The notes under the pieces: generated by a model
The model's database searches: none
The model's input: the letters and a program-made list of their open reading frames with translations, nothing else
Told to the model about the DNA's origin: nothing
Made by a program: the position numbers and the translations under genes
NCBI RefSeq assembly: GCF_012939995.1
Contig: NZ_SPMZ01000015.1
Location: 1-60,380, forward strand
Direction: 5' to 3'
DNA length: 60,380 nucleotides
Source of the DNA: Candidatus Competibacter phosphatis
Lineage (GTDB): Bacteria; Pseudomonadota; Gammaproteobacteria; Competibacterales; Competibacteraceae
Shown: positions 19,557 to 29,419 of the stretch, piece after piece
Layout of the letters: the number at the start of each line of letters is the position of its first letter
Position numbering within the stretch: position 1 is the first letter of the stretch

Positions 19557-21872
19557 ATGCGTCTGGGAGCCGTCGCTTTTTTGCTGGGGATTCTGGTCTT
19601 GCAGACGCTGCCGGAACTACCGGGTCGTGTTTGGACCTTGGGGTTGCCCGGTGTGCTGGCGGTGTTGGCATTCGTGCCCCGCTGGCGACTGCCAGCATGG
19701 AGCGCGGCTGGGTTTCTGTGGGCGCTGTGGTTGGTGCCGCCGCCTGCTCCGCTACCGACGGAACTGGAGGGCGTCGATATGTGGGTGGAAGGTTGGATCG
19801 CCGCCATCCCCGACCGTGGAGGGCGCAGCACCCGTTTTGAGTTCGTGGTCGGCCGGGCGCTGGCGCGGGGCGAGGAATCCGCCACCTTGGTCGGCCAACG
19901 CTTGCGGCTGTCGTGGTGGAGCGACTCCACCGGCATCGAAAATGCGGCGAAAACGATTCCTTCCTTACGGGTTGGCGACCGCTGGGGCTTCGCGGTACGA
20001 CTAAAGCGGCCACATGGCCTGCTCAATCCGGGCGGTTTCGACCATGAGCGTTGGCTGTACGCCAGAGGCATCGTCGCCACGGGCAGCATCCGTTCCCATC
20101 CGATGCCCCGTTTACTGACCGAAGCCGAACGCTATCCCTTGGATCGGTACCGCCAGCAGGTAGCCGAAGCCTTCGACCGCCTGCTGCCCGGTAACCCGCA
20201 AACCGGGGTATTGACCGCGCTGGCGATGGGCGAGCAGGGCGGCATCACGCCTTGGCAATGGGATGTGTTCAACCGCACCGGCGTCGGCCATCTGATGTCC
20301 ATTTCCGGTTCGCACATCGGCCTGATCGCCGGCATGATGTTCGCGCTGGCCTGGGGATTCTGGAGCCGGATTCCGGCGTTGGCCTTGCGCTGGCCAGCCG
20401 CGCGGGCGGCGGCGCTGGTTGCCTTGGTTGGAGCGGGTGGCTATGCGCTGCTGTCCGGTCTGTCGGTGCCGGCGCAACGCGCTTTCCTCATGTTGGCGGT
20501 GGCGATGACCGCGTTGTTTTTCCTGCGCGCCGCCGCGTCCAGCCATATTCTGGCCTTGGCGCTGCTGACGGTGTTGATCATCGATCCGAAAGCGCCTTTG
20601 CTGGTGGGGTTCTGGTTGTCGTTCGGCGCGGTGGCGGCGATTCTCTACAGCGTCGGTGGACACTGGCGCGTGCGCCGGCCGCTTGGCCAGACGATCGGCT
20701 TGCAATTGAGCATCGCATTGGCCCTGTTGCCGCTGTTACTACTGTTTTTCCAGCGATTCCCGCTACTTTCACCATTGGCCAACCTGATCGCCATTCCCTG
20801 GGTGGGCTGTACGGTACTGCCGTTGACTTTGCTGGCGGTTCTGGCAGGTTGGATCGGTCCCGCTGTGCAGGCCCCGTTGCTGGAAGGCGCGGCGCTGACC
20901 ATGGAAGGGCTTTGGCGGATTCTGCTCTGGCTGGATCGGTGGCCGGGCATGGTGTGGTACAGGCCGGAGCCACCCTTGTGGGCGCTGGCGTTCGCCCTGC
21001 CGGGTGTGGCGCTGTTGTTGGGGCCTCGCGGCCTGCCGGGTCGCTGGCTGGGGTTGCCGCTGTGTCTGCCCCTGTTGTGGCCACCCGCCGCCACGCCACC
21101 TTCTGGCGGGGTCTGGTTTACCCTGTTGGATGTGGGACCGGGGCTGGCGGCGGTGGTGCGGACCCAGCATCATGTACTGGTTTACGACACCGGGCCGCGA
21201 TTGGGAGAAACGCTGGATGCCGGTCGGGCTGTGATCGCGCCCTTTCTACGCCAGCAAGGGGTGATTAAGCTGGATATGCTGATCGTCAGCCATGCCGACA
21301 AGCAGCATACCGGCGGCGTGCGCTCGTTGCGGGAGCAGATGCCGGTTGGGCGTATTCTAACCTCATCGCTGGAACAGACGCCGATCGATGGCGCTGAACT
21401 CTGTCGGGTGGGCCAGGACTGGGAATGGGACGGCGTGCGGTTTCGACTGTTGCATCCACCCGCGACGGGATTCGTTGATGACGAAGCTTCCTGCGTGCTC
21501 CAGGTGATTGGATCGGCCGGTCGCGTGTTGTTGCCGGGGGATATCGAAACTCGCGCCGAGGCTGCCCTGACCGCGATCCACGGCGCTGAGCTGGCCGCCG
21601 ATGTGCTGGTCGCGCCGCATCAGGGCCGGCGCAATCTGTCGGTGCCCGCGTTTCTGGCGGCGGTGCAACCACACTACATCTTGTTTTCGACCGGTTATCG
21701 CAACCGGTTCGATTATCCCCGTCCGGAAACCGTGGCCCGCTATCTAGCGACTGGCGCCACGCTGCTCGATGCTTCCCACGAAGGGGCACTCACCTTCCGG
21801 TTGGAACCGGGTCGGCCATTGGCGCCGGAGCGATACCGACGCGACCACCATCGCTACTGGACCGCGCCCTAA
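19557..21872 (+). CDS. comEC: ComEC/Rec2 DNA-uptake channel
   Basis: A 771-residue polytopic inner-membrane protein. An N-terminal OB-like DUF4131 domain (about residues 60-170) is followed by the Competence domain with many TM helices (about 210-500, including GVGHLMSISGSHIGLIAG) and a C-terminal metallo-beta-lactamase-like domain from about 518. It should carry single-stranded DNA into the cytoplasm during transformation. In the metal motif HxDxDH the sequence is His579-Ala-Asp-Lys-Gln-His584, so the second Asp is Gln. The conserved order with lolCD and exbBD is that of pseudomonads. Confidence 0.93.
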   Translation: MRLGAVAFLLGILVLQTLPELPGRVWTLGLPGVLAVLAFVPRWRLPAWSAAGFLWALWLVPPPAPLPTELEGVDMWVEGWIAAIPDRGGRSTRFEFVVGRALARGEESATLVGQRLRLSWWSDSTGIENAAKTIPSLRVGDRWGFAVRLKRPHGLLNPGGFDHERWLYARGIVATGSIRSHPMPRLLTEAERYPLDRYRQQVAEAFDRLLPGNPQTGVLTALAMGEQGGITPWQWDVFNRTGVGHLMSISGSHIGLIAGMMFALAWGFWSRIPALALRWPAARAAALVALVGAGGYALLSGLSVPAQRAFLMLAVAMTALFFLRAAASSHILALALLTVLIIDPKAPLLVGFWLSFGAVAAILYSVGGHWRVRRPLGQTIGLQLSIALALLPLLLLFFQRFPLLSPLANLIAIPWVGCTVLPLTLLAVLAGWIGPAVQAPLLEGAALTMEGLWRILLWLDRWPGMVWYRPEPPLWALAFALPGVALLLGPRGLPGRWLGLPLCLPLLWPPAATPPSGGVWFTLLDVGPGLAAVVRTQHHVLVYDTGPRLGETLDAGRAVIAPFLRQQGVIKLDMLIVSHADKQHTGGVRSLREQMPVGRILTSSLEQTPIDGAELCRVGQDWEWDGVRFRLLHPPATGFVDDEASCVLQVIGSAGRVLLPGDIETRAEAALTAIHGAELAADVLVAPHQGRRNLSVPAFLAAVQPHYILFSTGYRNRFDYPRPETVARYLATGATLLDASHEGALTFRLEPGRPLAPERYRRDHHRYWTAP

Positions 21873-21973
21873 CTGGGGCGAGCCCGCGACAAATCCGCCA
21901 AATCCAGTATGATTGAACGCCCACTACGAGATTGGGACAAAGTGACGATGCAAAGTGGGATGGAGAGGATGGC

Positions 21974-22600
21974 ATGCCTGAATTGATCAAGGCCGGCGGT
22001 TGGCTGATCGTGCCGATTCTGGTCTGCTCGTTGGTGGCGGCGATCATCATCTTCGAGCGCCTGCTGGCGCTGCGGCGGGCACGGGTGCTGCCAGGGCGAT
22101 TGATGACGATTCTCCAGCACTGGATCGAACTTGGCGCGATCGACCAGCAGGAAATGCAAACATTGCCACTGGCTTCGCCGCTGGGCCAGATCGTGGCGGC
22201 GGGTTTGGCCAATCGCGGCCGTCCCCGCGAAGTGCTGCGGGAACGGATCGAAGACACCGGCCGCCATGTGGTGCATGAGTTGGAACGGTTTCTCAACACC
22301 TTGGGCACCATCGCCGCCATCAGTCCGCTGTTGGGTCTGCTGGGCACCGTGGCTGGCATGATCAAAATCTTTCAGGTGGTTTCCGTGCAGGGCAACAGCA
22401 ACTTCAGTCTGCTGTCGGTGGGGATCGCCGAGGCATTGGTGACGACCGCCGCCGGGCTGACCGTCGCTATCCCCAGCTTGTTGTTCTACCGCTATTTCCA
22501 GGGCCGCGTGGATGAACTGGTGGTGCGCATGGAGCAGGAGACCTTGCAATTGATCGACTTGCTGGATAGTGGGACAGAGGCTAGGGAGCAGCGGCCATGA
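21974..22600 (+). CDS. exbB: ExbB/TolQ/MotA-family proton channel
   Basis: A 208-residue inner-membrane protein with three TM helices (about residues 8-28, 110-132 and 150-172) and the MotA/TolQ/ExbB proton-channel core (PLLGLLGTVAGMIKIFQ). It pairs with the following ExbD to convert the proton gradient into motion. GGAGAGG precedes the ATG at 21974. No TonB lies nearby; in this conserved location (comEC-exbB-exbD-lpxK) the specific partner is not well defined. Confidence 0.9.
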   Translation: MPELIKAGGWLIVPILVCSLVAAIIIFERLLALRRARVLPGRLMTILQHWIELGAIDQQEMQTLPLASPLGQIVAAGLANRGRPREVLRERIEDTGRHVVHELERFLNTLGTIAAISPLLGLLGTVAGMIKIFQVVSVQGNSNFSLLSVGIAEALVTTAAGLTVAIPSLLFYRYFQGRVDELVVRMEQETLQLIDLLDSGTEAREQRP

Positions 22601-23070
22601 ATCTGCGCCCTCGCCGCCGCGACGATCCTGAACTCAATCTGGTGCCGATGATCGACGTGGTGTTGGTGCTGTTGATTTTTTTCATGATTGCCACCAGCCT
22701 GCGGCACGAGTCGGAGCTGGAAATCCGGTTGCCGGAGGCATCATCGGGCAAATCGTTGCCGGACAGTCTGGCGTCGCTGGAAGTGAGCATCGATGCGGCG
22801 GGCCATTATTCCATCCATGGCATTGAGGGGCGGCTGCTGGATCCGACGACCGATGTGGCGCTGTTGCGGGAAGGGCTGCTGAAAGCCTCCGGCGGGCGAG
22901 AGTTGCCATTGAAAATCAGCGCCGATGGCCAAACCCCGCACCAGGCGGTGGTGACGGTACTGGAAGTCGCCGGCCAACTGGGTTTGAGGCAGGTGGATAT
23001 CGCCACCATGAACGCCGCGCCCACCACCGTGCCACCGCCGTCCGCCACCAACCCGTCGCCGACGCCCTGA
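22597..23070 (+). CDS. exbD: ExbD/TolR-family biopolymer transport protein
   Basis: A 157-residue protein with one TM helix (residues 17-36) containing the essential Asp in NLVPMIDVVLVLLIFFM, then a periplasmic domain and a Pro/Thr-rich tail. Starts in an ATGA overlap with exbB, so the two are coupled. Two bases separate it from lpxK; msbA, which sits here in enterobacteria, is absent as in pseudomonads. Confidence 0.92.
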   Translation: MNLRPRRRDDPELNLVPMIDVVLVLLIFFMIATSLRHESELEIRLPEASSGKSLPDSLASLEVSIDAAGHYSIHGIEGRLLDPTTDVALLREGLLKASGGRELPLKISADGQTPHQAVVTVLEVAGQLGLRQVDIATMNAAPTTVPPPSATNPSPTP

Positions 23071-23072
23071 CC

Positions 23073-24131
23073 ATGAACTGGTTGGATCGCCATGGTTATT
23101 CCCTGAATCTGGTCGCCGTGTTGTTGTGGCCGCTCAGCTTGTTGTTCGGGGTGGCGGTGCGCGGGCGGCGACTGTTGTACAAGCACGGTCTCCTGCACAG
23201 CGAAGCGGTCGGCGCACCGGTGGTTGTGGTGGGCAACATCAGCGTCGGTGGCACCGGCAAAACGCCATTGGTGGCCCGCTTGGTGGAACTGCTGCGGGAA
23301 GCCGGCTACAAACCCGGCATCGTCAGTCGCGGCTACGGTGGTCAGTCCGCCGAATGGCCGCGCCACGTCACGGTCGACAGCGACCCGAGCCAGGTGGGCG
23401 ACGAGCCGGTCATGCTGGCTCGTCGCTGCCGATGTCCGATCGTAGTCGATCCCGACCGGGTTGCGGCGGCACGGGTTCTGCTCGAAACCTACGATTGCAA
23501 TGTGGTCCTGAGCGATGATGGTTTGCAGCATTATCGATTGAGGCGCGATATCGAAATCGCCGTGATCTGCGGGTCTCGCCGGCTGGGCAACGAAGCTTGT
23601 CTGCCCGCCGGGCCGCTGCGAGAACCACCCTCCCGCTTGCGCGAGGTCGATTTCGTGATTGGCAACGGCGCGGCTCGCAGTGGGGAATATCTGATGTCGC
23701 TGCGCGGCGAAACCGCAGTGAACCTCAACGATCCCTGTGTCAGCAGCGCGCTGACCGGATTCCGGCACGGCACCGTCCATGCGGTGGCCGGCATCGGCGA
23801 TCCGGGGCGGTTTTTCGATCACTTACGACACGCCCGGTTACGGCTGATCGAGCATCCGTTTCCGGATCATCATCGCTTCAAGCCCGAGGACATTCATTTC
23901 CGACAGGATTTACCGGTTCTGATGACCGAGAAGGATGCCATCAAGTGTCGGGCTTTCGCGGCGGAGGGGTGTTGGTGTGTGCCGGTCGATGCGTGGCTCG
24001 ATCCGGATTTCGAGGAGCATTTTCTCAAACGGCTGGCGGCGATCGCCCTGGCCAAGGGCATACGACGCGAACGAGGAAAACCGGGCCGTGGGGCTGGCAC
24101 GCATCCCCAGCCCGATGTTTCCCGAGAATGA
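23073..24131 (+). CDS. lpxK: Tetraacyldisaccharide 4'-kinase
   Basis: A 352-residue membrane-associated kinase adding the 4'-phosphate of lipid A. An N-terminal hydrophobic helix ([16 protein letters not shown]) anchors it; the P-loop [13 protein letters not shown] lies near residues 51-63 and the [13 protein letters not shown] block near 149-160. Part of the exbBD-lpxK-ycaR-kdsB run of outer-membrane genes. Ten bases separate it from ycaR. Confidence 0.95.
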   Translation: MNWLDRHGYSLNLVAVLLWPLSLLFGVAVRGRRLLYKHGLLHSEAVGAPVVVVGNISVGGTGKTPLVARLVELLREAGYKPGIVSRGYGGQSAEWPRHVTVDSDPSQVGDEPVMLARRCRCPIVVDPDRVAAARVLLETYDCNVVLSDDGLQHYRLRRDIEIAVICGSRRLGNEACLPAGPLREPPSRLREVDFVIGNGAARSGEYLMSLRGETAVNLNDPCVSSALTGFRHGTVHAVAGIGDPGRFFDHLRHARLRLIEHPFPDHHRFKPEDIHFRQDLPVLMTEKDAIKCRAFAAEGCWCVPVDAWLDPDFEEHFLKRLAAIALAKGIRRERGKPGRGAGTHPQPDVSRE

Positions 24132-24141
24132 GGTAAACGAG

Positions 24142-24330
24142 ATGGATAAGAAACTGCTGGACATTCTGGTTTGCCCAGTCAGCAAGGCACCGTTGATCTA
24201 CGATAAGGCGCGGCAGGAATTGATTTGCTGGGAGAGTCGTCTGGCCTATCCCGTGCGCGACGGCATTCCGGTCATGTTGGAAGCCGAGGCGCGACGGCTG
24301 GCGGATGAAGAGGTCGATCCGAGTGCGTGA
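24142..24330 (+). CDS. ycaR: Trm112-family protein (YcaR)
   Basis: A 62-residue zinc-ribbon-like Trm112 family protein beginning [18 protein letters not shown], with the usual CP and later [13 protein letters not shown]. Its molecular role in bacteria is not settled; homologues of Trm112 activate methyltransferases. It normally lies between lpxK and kdsB, as here. GAGGTAAACGAG precedes the ATG. Its end overlaps kdsB by 8-26 bases depending on the kdsB start. Confidence 0.9.
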   Translation: MDKKLLDILVCPVSKAPLIYDKARQELICWESRLAYPVRDGIPVMLEAEARRLADEEVDPSA

Positions 24331-25141
24331 GGGCGGTCCCCGGTTTCGAGTGGCGATTCCGGCCCGTTACGCCTCGACCCGTCTGCCGGGTAAGCCGCTA
24401 CGGTTGCTGGCCGGGCAGCCGCTGCTCCAACATGTTTACCGACGGGCCTTGGCCAGCGGCGCCCTGGAAGTGGTGATCGCTACCGACGACTCCCGCATCC
24501 GCGAGGTGGCCGAGGGGTTCGGCGCGGCGGTGTGCATGACCGCGCCCGAACATCCGTCCGGCACCGATCGACTGGCGGAAGTGGCGGATCGGCGCGGTTG
24601 GCCGGACGACGATATCATCGTCAACCTGCAGGGCGACGAACCGCAGATGCCGGCCGTGCTGGTCCGACAGGTGGCGGCGGCGCTGGAGGCGCGTCCCGAA
24701 GCCGGCATCGCCACGGCCTGTACCCGGATCCGGCGACTGGAGGAGGTGTTCGACCCGAACGTGGTCAAGGTGGTGCGGGACGCGTTGGACGATGCATCGT
24801 ACTTCAGCCGCGCGCCGATTCCCTGGCATCGCGAGGCGTTTGCGAGCGGTGGGAGCGGCTTGACCGAACTGCCGGACGATGGCGCCGTTTATTACCGCCA
24901 TATCGGGATTTACGCCTACCGGGCGGCGGTGCTGCGCCGTTATCCCCGCCTGGTACCGGCGCCGACCGAGCGGGCCGAGTCGCTGGAACAGTTACGTGCC
25001 CTGTGGCACGGTATCCGCATCCATGTCGTCGAGGCCGCCGAAGCCCCGCCACCCGGAATCGACACCGAAGCCGACTTGGCGCGGGTGGTGGCGGAGTTGG
25101 AACGCTCAGAGCAACAGGTCGAACCCGGCCAGTTCGGGTAA
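24305..25141 (+). CDS. kdsB: 3-deoxy-manno-octulosonate cytidylyltransferase
   Basis: Activates Kdo as CMP-Kdo for the LPS inner core. The nucleotide-binding [15 protein letters not shown] opens the protein and [21 protein letters not shown] and HIGIYAYRA follow at the expected spacing. From ATG 24305 it has 278 residues; a GTG at 24323 has a better ribosome-binding site (GAAGAGG, nine bases upstream) and may be the real start. The 3' end overlaps a small convergent gene by 36 bases. Confidence 0.94.
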   Translation: MKRSIRVREGGPRFRVAIPARYASTRLPGKPLRLLAGQPLLQHVYRRALASGALEVVIATDDSRIREVAEGFGAAVCMTAPEHPSGTDRLAEVADRRGWPDDDIIVNLQGDEPQMPAVLVRQVAAALEARPEAGIATACTRIRRLEEVFDPNVVKVVRDALDDASYFSRAPIPWHREAFASGGSGLTELPDDGAVYYRHIGIYAYRAAVLRRYPRLVPAPTERAESLEQLRALWHGIRIHVVEAAEAPPPGIDTEADLARVVAELERSEQQVEPGQFG

Positions 25142-25375
25142 GTCGGGGTTGAGGCGGTCGCGACCGGCATCCAATAAGGCAACGGTGAAGGTTTGCGGTG
25201 CCCAGCCGCTGGCATTACCGTATTGATTGGTTTGCAGAATCTTGCGGTCCTGACGGTCGCGCAACACCAACGCCGGCTCCTCGCTCAGGATCTCGATGAC
25301 CTGATGGGGGCGGCCTTGGTAATGCAGGATCTGACCGAGCAATTTTTGCAGTTTTTCGGGATCAATCCGTGGCAT
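25106..25375 (-). CDS. Small conserved-looking protein, function unknown
   Basis: An 89-residue frame filling the 329-base gap between kdsB and the tyrosine phosphatase, on the opposite strand. Begins MPRIDPEKLQKLLGQILHYQ and contains a beta-rich middle (VIEILSEEPALVLRD), giving it protein-like composition unlike the shadow frames. No ribosome-binding site is evident and it overlaps the kdsB end. I do not recognise a named family. Confidence 0.5.
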   Translation of the reverse strand: MPRIDPEKLQKLLGQILHYQGRPHQVIEILSEEPALVLRDRQDRKILQTNQYGNASGWAPQTFTVALLDAGRDRLNPDLPELAGFDLLL

Positions 25376-25470
25376 GGACGGCGGCCAAGGTGATGAAATT
25401 CAAATTTATGCAAGCGGTGCGCGCGATGTTCGGCTCTCCGCGACGGTTGGAAGTAGCGAGGTCGAAGGCG

Positions 25471-25950
25471 ATGGTTAAGGTGTTGTTCGTGTGCATGGGT
25501 AATATTTGTCGCTCTCCGATGGCGGAGGGGGTCTTCCGGCGCATGCTGGAAGGGGCTGGCTTGGTCGAACAGGTTTATGTCGATTCGGCCGGCACCCATT
25601 CCTACCATATTGGCACGCCGCCCGATAGCCGCAGCCAAGCCACGGCGCTGAGCCGGGGCGTGGATTTGCGCGACATCCGCGCCAGGCGGGTGGCGGCGAC
25701 CGATTTTGTCGAGTTCGATTACCTGCTGGCGATGGATCGCGCGAATTACCAGGATCTGCTGGCCGCGTGCCAGGACGCGGAGCTGCGGTCCCGCATTCGC
25801 TTGTTCATGGACTTCGCCCCCGCCTTGCCGGAGCGGGAAGTGCCGGACCCCTATTACGGTGGTCCGACCGGCTTCGAACGGGTCATGGATCTGGTTGAGG
25901 AAGGCGCCCAGGGCTTGCTGCTTCATTTGCGCGAACGCTATCGAATTTGA
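25471..25950 (+). CDS. Low-molecular-weight protein-tyrosine phosphatase
   Basis: A 159-residue cytoplasmic phosphatase. The P-loop CxxxxxR is CMGNICRS near residues 8-15 and the general acid lies in DPYYGG near 126-131. The ATG at 25471 follows GAAGG. Typical neighbour of kdsB in pseudomonads, where murB follows; murB is not present here. A terminator at 25980-26009 separates it from the convergent rne. Such enzymes often oppose BY-kinases of polysaccharide export, but no such kinase is in the window. Confidence 0.9.
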   Translation: MVKVLFVCMGNICRSPMAEGVFRRMLEGAGLVEQVYVDSAGTHSYHIGTPPDSRSQATALSRGVDLRDIRARRVAATDFVEFDYLLAMDRANYQDLLAACQDAELRSRIRLFMDFAPALPEREVPDPYYGGPTGFERVMDLVEEGAQGLLLHLRERYRI

Positions 25951-25979
25951 GCGGCGGTAGCCAAGCGTTGGTTCGGCAA

Positions 25980-26009
25980 AGCGGGGCTGTCGATCAGCCC
26001 CGCTTTTTT
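25980..26009. terminator. Intrinsic terminator between the tyrosine phosphatase and rne
   Basis: AGCGGGGCT (25980-25988) and AGCCCCGCT (25996-26004) form a 9-bp stem with a GTCGATC loop, followed by T6. It ends the lolC-to-phosphatase strand; on the minus strand only three Ts follow, so it could also help end rne. Confidence 0.85.
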
Positions 26010-26018
26010 CGTCGTCGA

Positions 26019-29000
26019 TCAGGAGGCCGGTTTTCGATCGGTGTCGTCAGATTCCGACTGTGGCGAATCGGTCGATCCAATGGATTGCGGCTCGTTTGGG
26101 GTGGATTCCGTCTGTCCGGTGTCATCGGCTGCGGCAAGCGTTGCCACCACGACTTCGCCCTCGACCTCGACCGAAATCGTGTTTTCTTGGAAAGGCGCGG
26201 CGGCGACCGACTCGCGTTCCGGCATGGAAGGGGCAGCTTCCGCTTGAGTCGTCGTTTCCGGCGCTTCGGGTTCGAACTTCGCGGCGATCGGCTGGGGCGA
26301 AGTGGCCGGCACGTCGTCCTCGGCGGCGGTCGCGGTTGCAACTGAGGGAGGCGTCGTGTCGGGCTCAGGAGAGCAGGGCTCGGGAGCTTCGGTCGAAGAC
26401 GTCGTTGCATCCTCGGTGCTGGGCGCGGTGGCGGCTTCGCTTTCGGTGGCGGCCGGTGCGCTCACGGCATATTCGATTTCGCTGGTGGTGGTCTCCACTT
26501 CTACGGTTGTGGGCGCTGGCTGGTCTGTCGCCACTTCGCTGAAAACCGCTGGAGTGGGCGGTTCGAGCAGAGTCGGTACGGAATCGGGAATGGTCGATAC
26601 CGCCGCCGTTTCCATCGAGGTGGCCGCTGGTTCGGAAGTTTCGATCTGTTTGGCCGAGGGTGGCGGTGGTTCCGTCATCGGCGGTTCGGCTTGTGTCGGA
26701 GACGAGGCCGTTTCGTGATCGTTTCCTGGCTGTTCCATCTCTTCCTCGGCCACTGGATATTCCATGAGTAGAGACGGTGGGGGGATCAATACTTCTTCGG
26801 ATGTGGATGTCACCGTCGGCGGTACAGCACCTGTGGGGCGGGTCTTGACGACGGCGGTGGCTCCCTGTGGCAAGCGGGGGCGGCCGCTGCGGATGCGCCG
26901 TTGCGGTGTGGCTGAGGGTGCCTCGGCGGGCGCGGCGGCGGTTCTGCCCGAGTCGTGCGATTCCGTGCCGCCAGAGCCGGACGCGGTCGCTTGATCTGAT
27001 TCATCGGGTTCGTTGCCGGAATTGACGCTGGTCGGGGTCGCGTCCGCTGGGGTTGCCGTTTCGCCGCGCCGCCGCCGCCGGCCGCCGCGTCGGCCGCGGC
27101 GATTGCGCGCACCGGAACTTTCCTCTTCGGTTTCAGGGCCGATGGTCTGCTCGCCAGCCGGTTCGCCGGGAAGGGCGGGCACCGAGGCTTCGGCATCGAG
27201 GCTGGGTTTTGGTCGTAAATCCTCGGCCGGTGGCGCGATGACGGCGGGAGGCGTCGCGGAAACGGTCGGGGCGCCATTATTCCCATTGGCGGCGGTTTCC
27301 ACGGTGGGTTCCGTCTCGGGCCGCCGATGGGTACGGTCGCGGCGCTGCCGATCCGGCTTGGTGGGACGGGTTCCCCCCGGCCGACTGGTTCGTTCTGGCT
27401 GGGCTTGCTGTTGTGGAGCCTGCTGGAAGAGGTTGCTCCATAGCCAGCGGAAGAAGCTCGGGCTCACTTCAGGCTTGGGTGTCGGCGCGGGTGGGGGAAG
27501 CGGGGCCGGCGTGGTCGGCGCGACGCCCTTGACCGCCGGTTCCTCGTCCGAACTGCGCGCCGCCGTGCCCGCCGCCGGCTCGAATTGTTCCTCGAAGTCT
27601 TCGGCCAGGGTATACGACAACAACTGAGCTTCCGACAGTTCGTCCACCCGCAGCCGATTGAGTTTGAAGTGCGGGGTTTCCAGCGATTCGTTCGGTATCA
27701 GCATGACGCCGACCCGATGGCGCTGTTCGATGGCGCGGATCGCCTCGCGCTTCTCGTTGAGCAGGAAGGTGGCGACCTTGACCGGCAACTGAACCACAAC
27801 CCGGCCGGTCTTGTCCTTCATCGCTTCTTCCTGAATCAGCCGCAGCACGCTGAGCGCCAGCGAATCAATGTTGCGGATGGTGCCTTGGCCGTTGCAGCGC
27901 GGGCAAATCATGTGACTGGCTTCATCCAGCGACGGACTCAACCGCTGCCGCGACATTTCCAGTAAGCCAAACCGGGAAATCCGGCCGACCTGTACGCGGG
28001 CGCGATCCATTTTCAAGGCTTCGCGCAGCCGGGTTTCCACCTCGCGCTGGTTGCGGGCGATGTTCATGTCGATGAAATCGATGACGATCAAACCGCCCAG
28101 ATCGCGCAGCCGCAATTGCCGGGTGATTTCCTCGGCGGCTTCCAGATTGGTGGTGAGCGCCGTTTCCTCGATATCGGCGCCCCGGGTGGCGCGGGCCGAA
28201 TTGATGTCGATGGACACCAACGCCTCGGTGTAGTCGATGACGATCCCACCGCCCGAGGGCAGACTGACCTCGCGCAGGTAAGCGGTTTCGATCTGCGATT
28301 CGATCTGGTAGCGGGTGAACAGGGGCACGTTGTCCTGATACAGCTTGAGCTTGTTCAGGTTGTGCGGCATCACCTGTTGCATGAAATCCTGTGCCTGGCG
28401 GTGGACGGTGGGGTTGTCCACCAGGATCTCGCCGATGTCGGCGCGCAGGTAATCGCGCAAGGCACGGATGATGATGTTGCTTTCCTGATAGATCAGGAAC
28501 GGGGCTTTTTTTCTGGGAGGACGCGGTTTCGATCGCTTGCCACAGGTGCAGCAGGTAATCCAGATCCCACTGCAGTTCTTCCTGCGAGCGGCCCACGCCG
28601 GCGGTGCGGACGATCAGGCCCATGCCATCGGGGATGTCGAGACTGCTCATCACCTCGCGGATTTCCTGGCGATCATCGCCTTCGATCCGCCGCGACACGC
28701 CGCCGGCGCGCGGATTGTTGGGCATCAACACCAGATAGCGGCCGGCCAGGCTGATGAAAGTGGTCAGTGCCGCGCCCTTGTTGCCGCGCTCTTCCTTTTC
28801 CACCTGGACCACCAGGTCCTGGCCTTCCTTGATGGCTTCCCGGATGTTCGGTCGACCGCCGTCGGCGATGGATTGAGGGTCGAAGTAATTGCGGGTGATT
28901 TCCTTGAAGGGCAGAAACCCGTGCCGGTCGGCGCCGTAATCGACGAATGCCGCTTCCAATCCCGGTTCGACGCGGGTGACGCGGCCTTTATAGACGTTGG

Positions 29001-29115
29001 ATTTCTTCTGCTCTCGCGCGGGAGTTTCGATATCGAGGTCGTAAAGTTTCTGGCCATCCACGAGGGCCACGCGCAACTCTTCCTGCTGAGTTGCGTTGAT
29101 CAGCATGCGTTTCAT
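26019..29115 (-). CDS. rne: Ribonuclease E, apparent +1 frameshift at an A7 run
   Basis: The endoribonuclease and degradosome scaffold. The start at 29115 ([18 protein letters not shown]) follows AGGGAA. The S1 domain, the RNase H-like and 5'-sensor regions run in one frame to the coding-strand A7 at 28506-28512; after it the protein continues in another frame (family-like [18 protein letters not shown]). Six As would give [13 protein letters not shown] and join the halves into about 1,030 residues. Catalytic Asps ([18 protein letters not shown]) and the Zn-link CPRCNGQGT lie in the second half. A long Pro/Glu/Thr-rich tail contains an Arg-rich RNA-binding stretch ([15 protein letters not shown]). 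RNase E is normally essential, so the gene is probably functional. Confidence 0.9.
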
Positions 29116-29419
29116 TGAAAAGATTCCCTGCGCTCGACCATCACCGGTGGCGACGCAGTTGTCGCCGAGGCGTAACTGGAATGACAAACAGCCCGACGAT
29201 CGCATACAGTGCGTCGGGCAAGGTCCAGATGCGCCGCGAAGTTCGTAACCAGTCGGCTGGGAGCGCGGTCAAGAGCCGCTTAGAATAGGTCGGGTGAGCG
29301 GCGGATAAACCCGTTTAACAAATCCTGCCCGCCTGTGTTGCTGGCGTGCGGATGTGAAAACCGATATCGTGTATGAATCCTGTTTCGCCGGCCTTTCGGG
29401 CCAATCAGCGACAACTTCC
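29116..29419. promoter_or_regulatory. rne-rluC divergent intergenic region with leader hairpin
   Basis: A 304-base gap without a gene. On the rne side a stem of GCCCGACG (29191-29198) and CGTCGGGC (29212-29219) with an internal CGCA/TGCG pair would lie in the rne 5' leader. In enterobacteria rne is autoregulated through a structured 5' leader, so a similar role is possible but not shown. I could not assign promoters with confidence. Confidence 0.4.

Noticed and set aside
22806..23822. 338-residue frame antisense to exbD and lpxK
   Set aside because: Shadow of two certain genes; composition rich in His, Gln and Arg as expected for antisense reading.
26041..27965. Several plus-strand frames across the rne tail (for example 27013-27627)
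   Set aside because: They mirror the repetitive Pro/Glu/Thr-rich C-terminus of RNase E and show no start signals or known domains.
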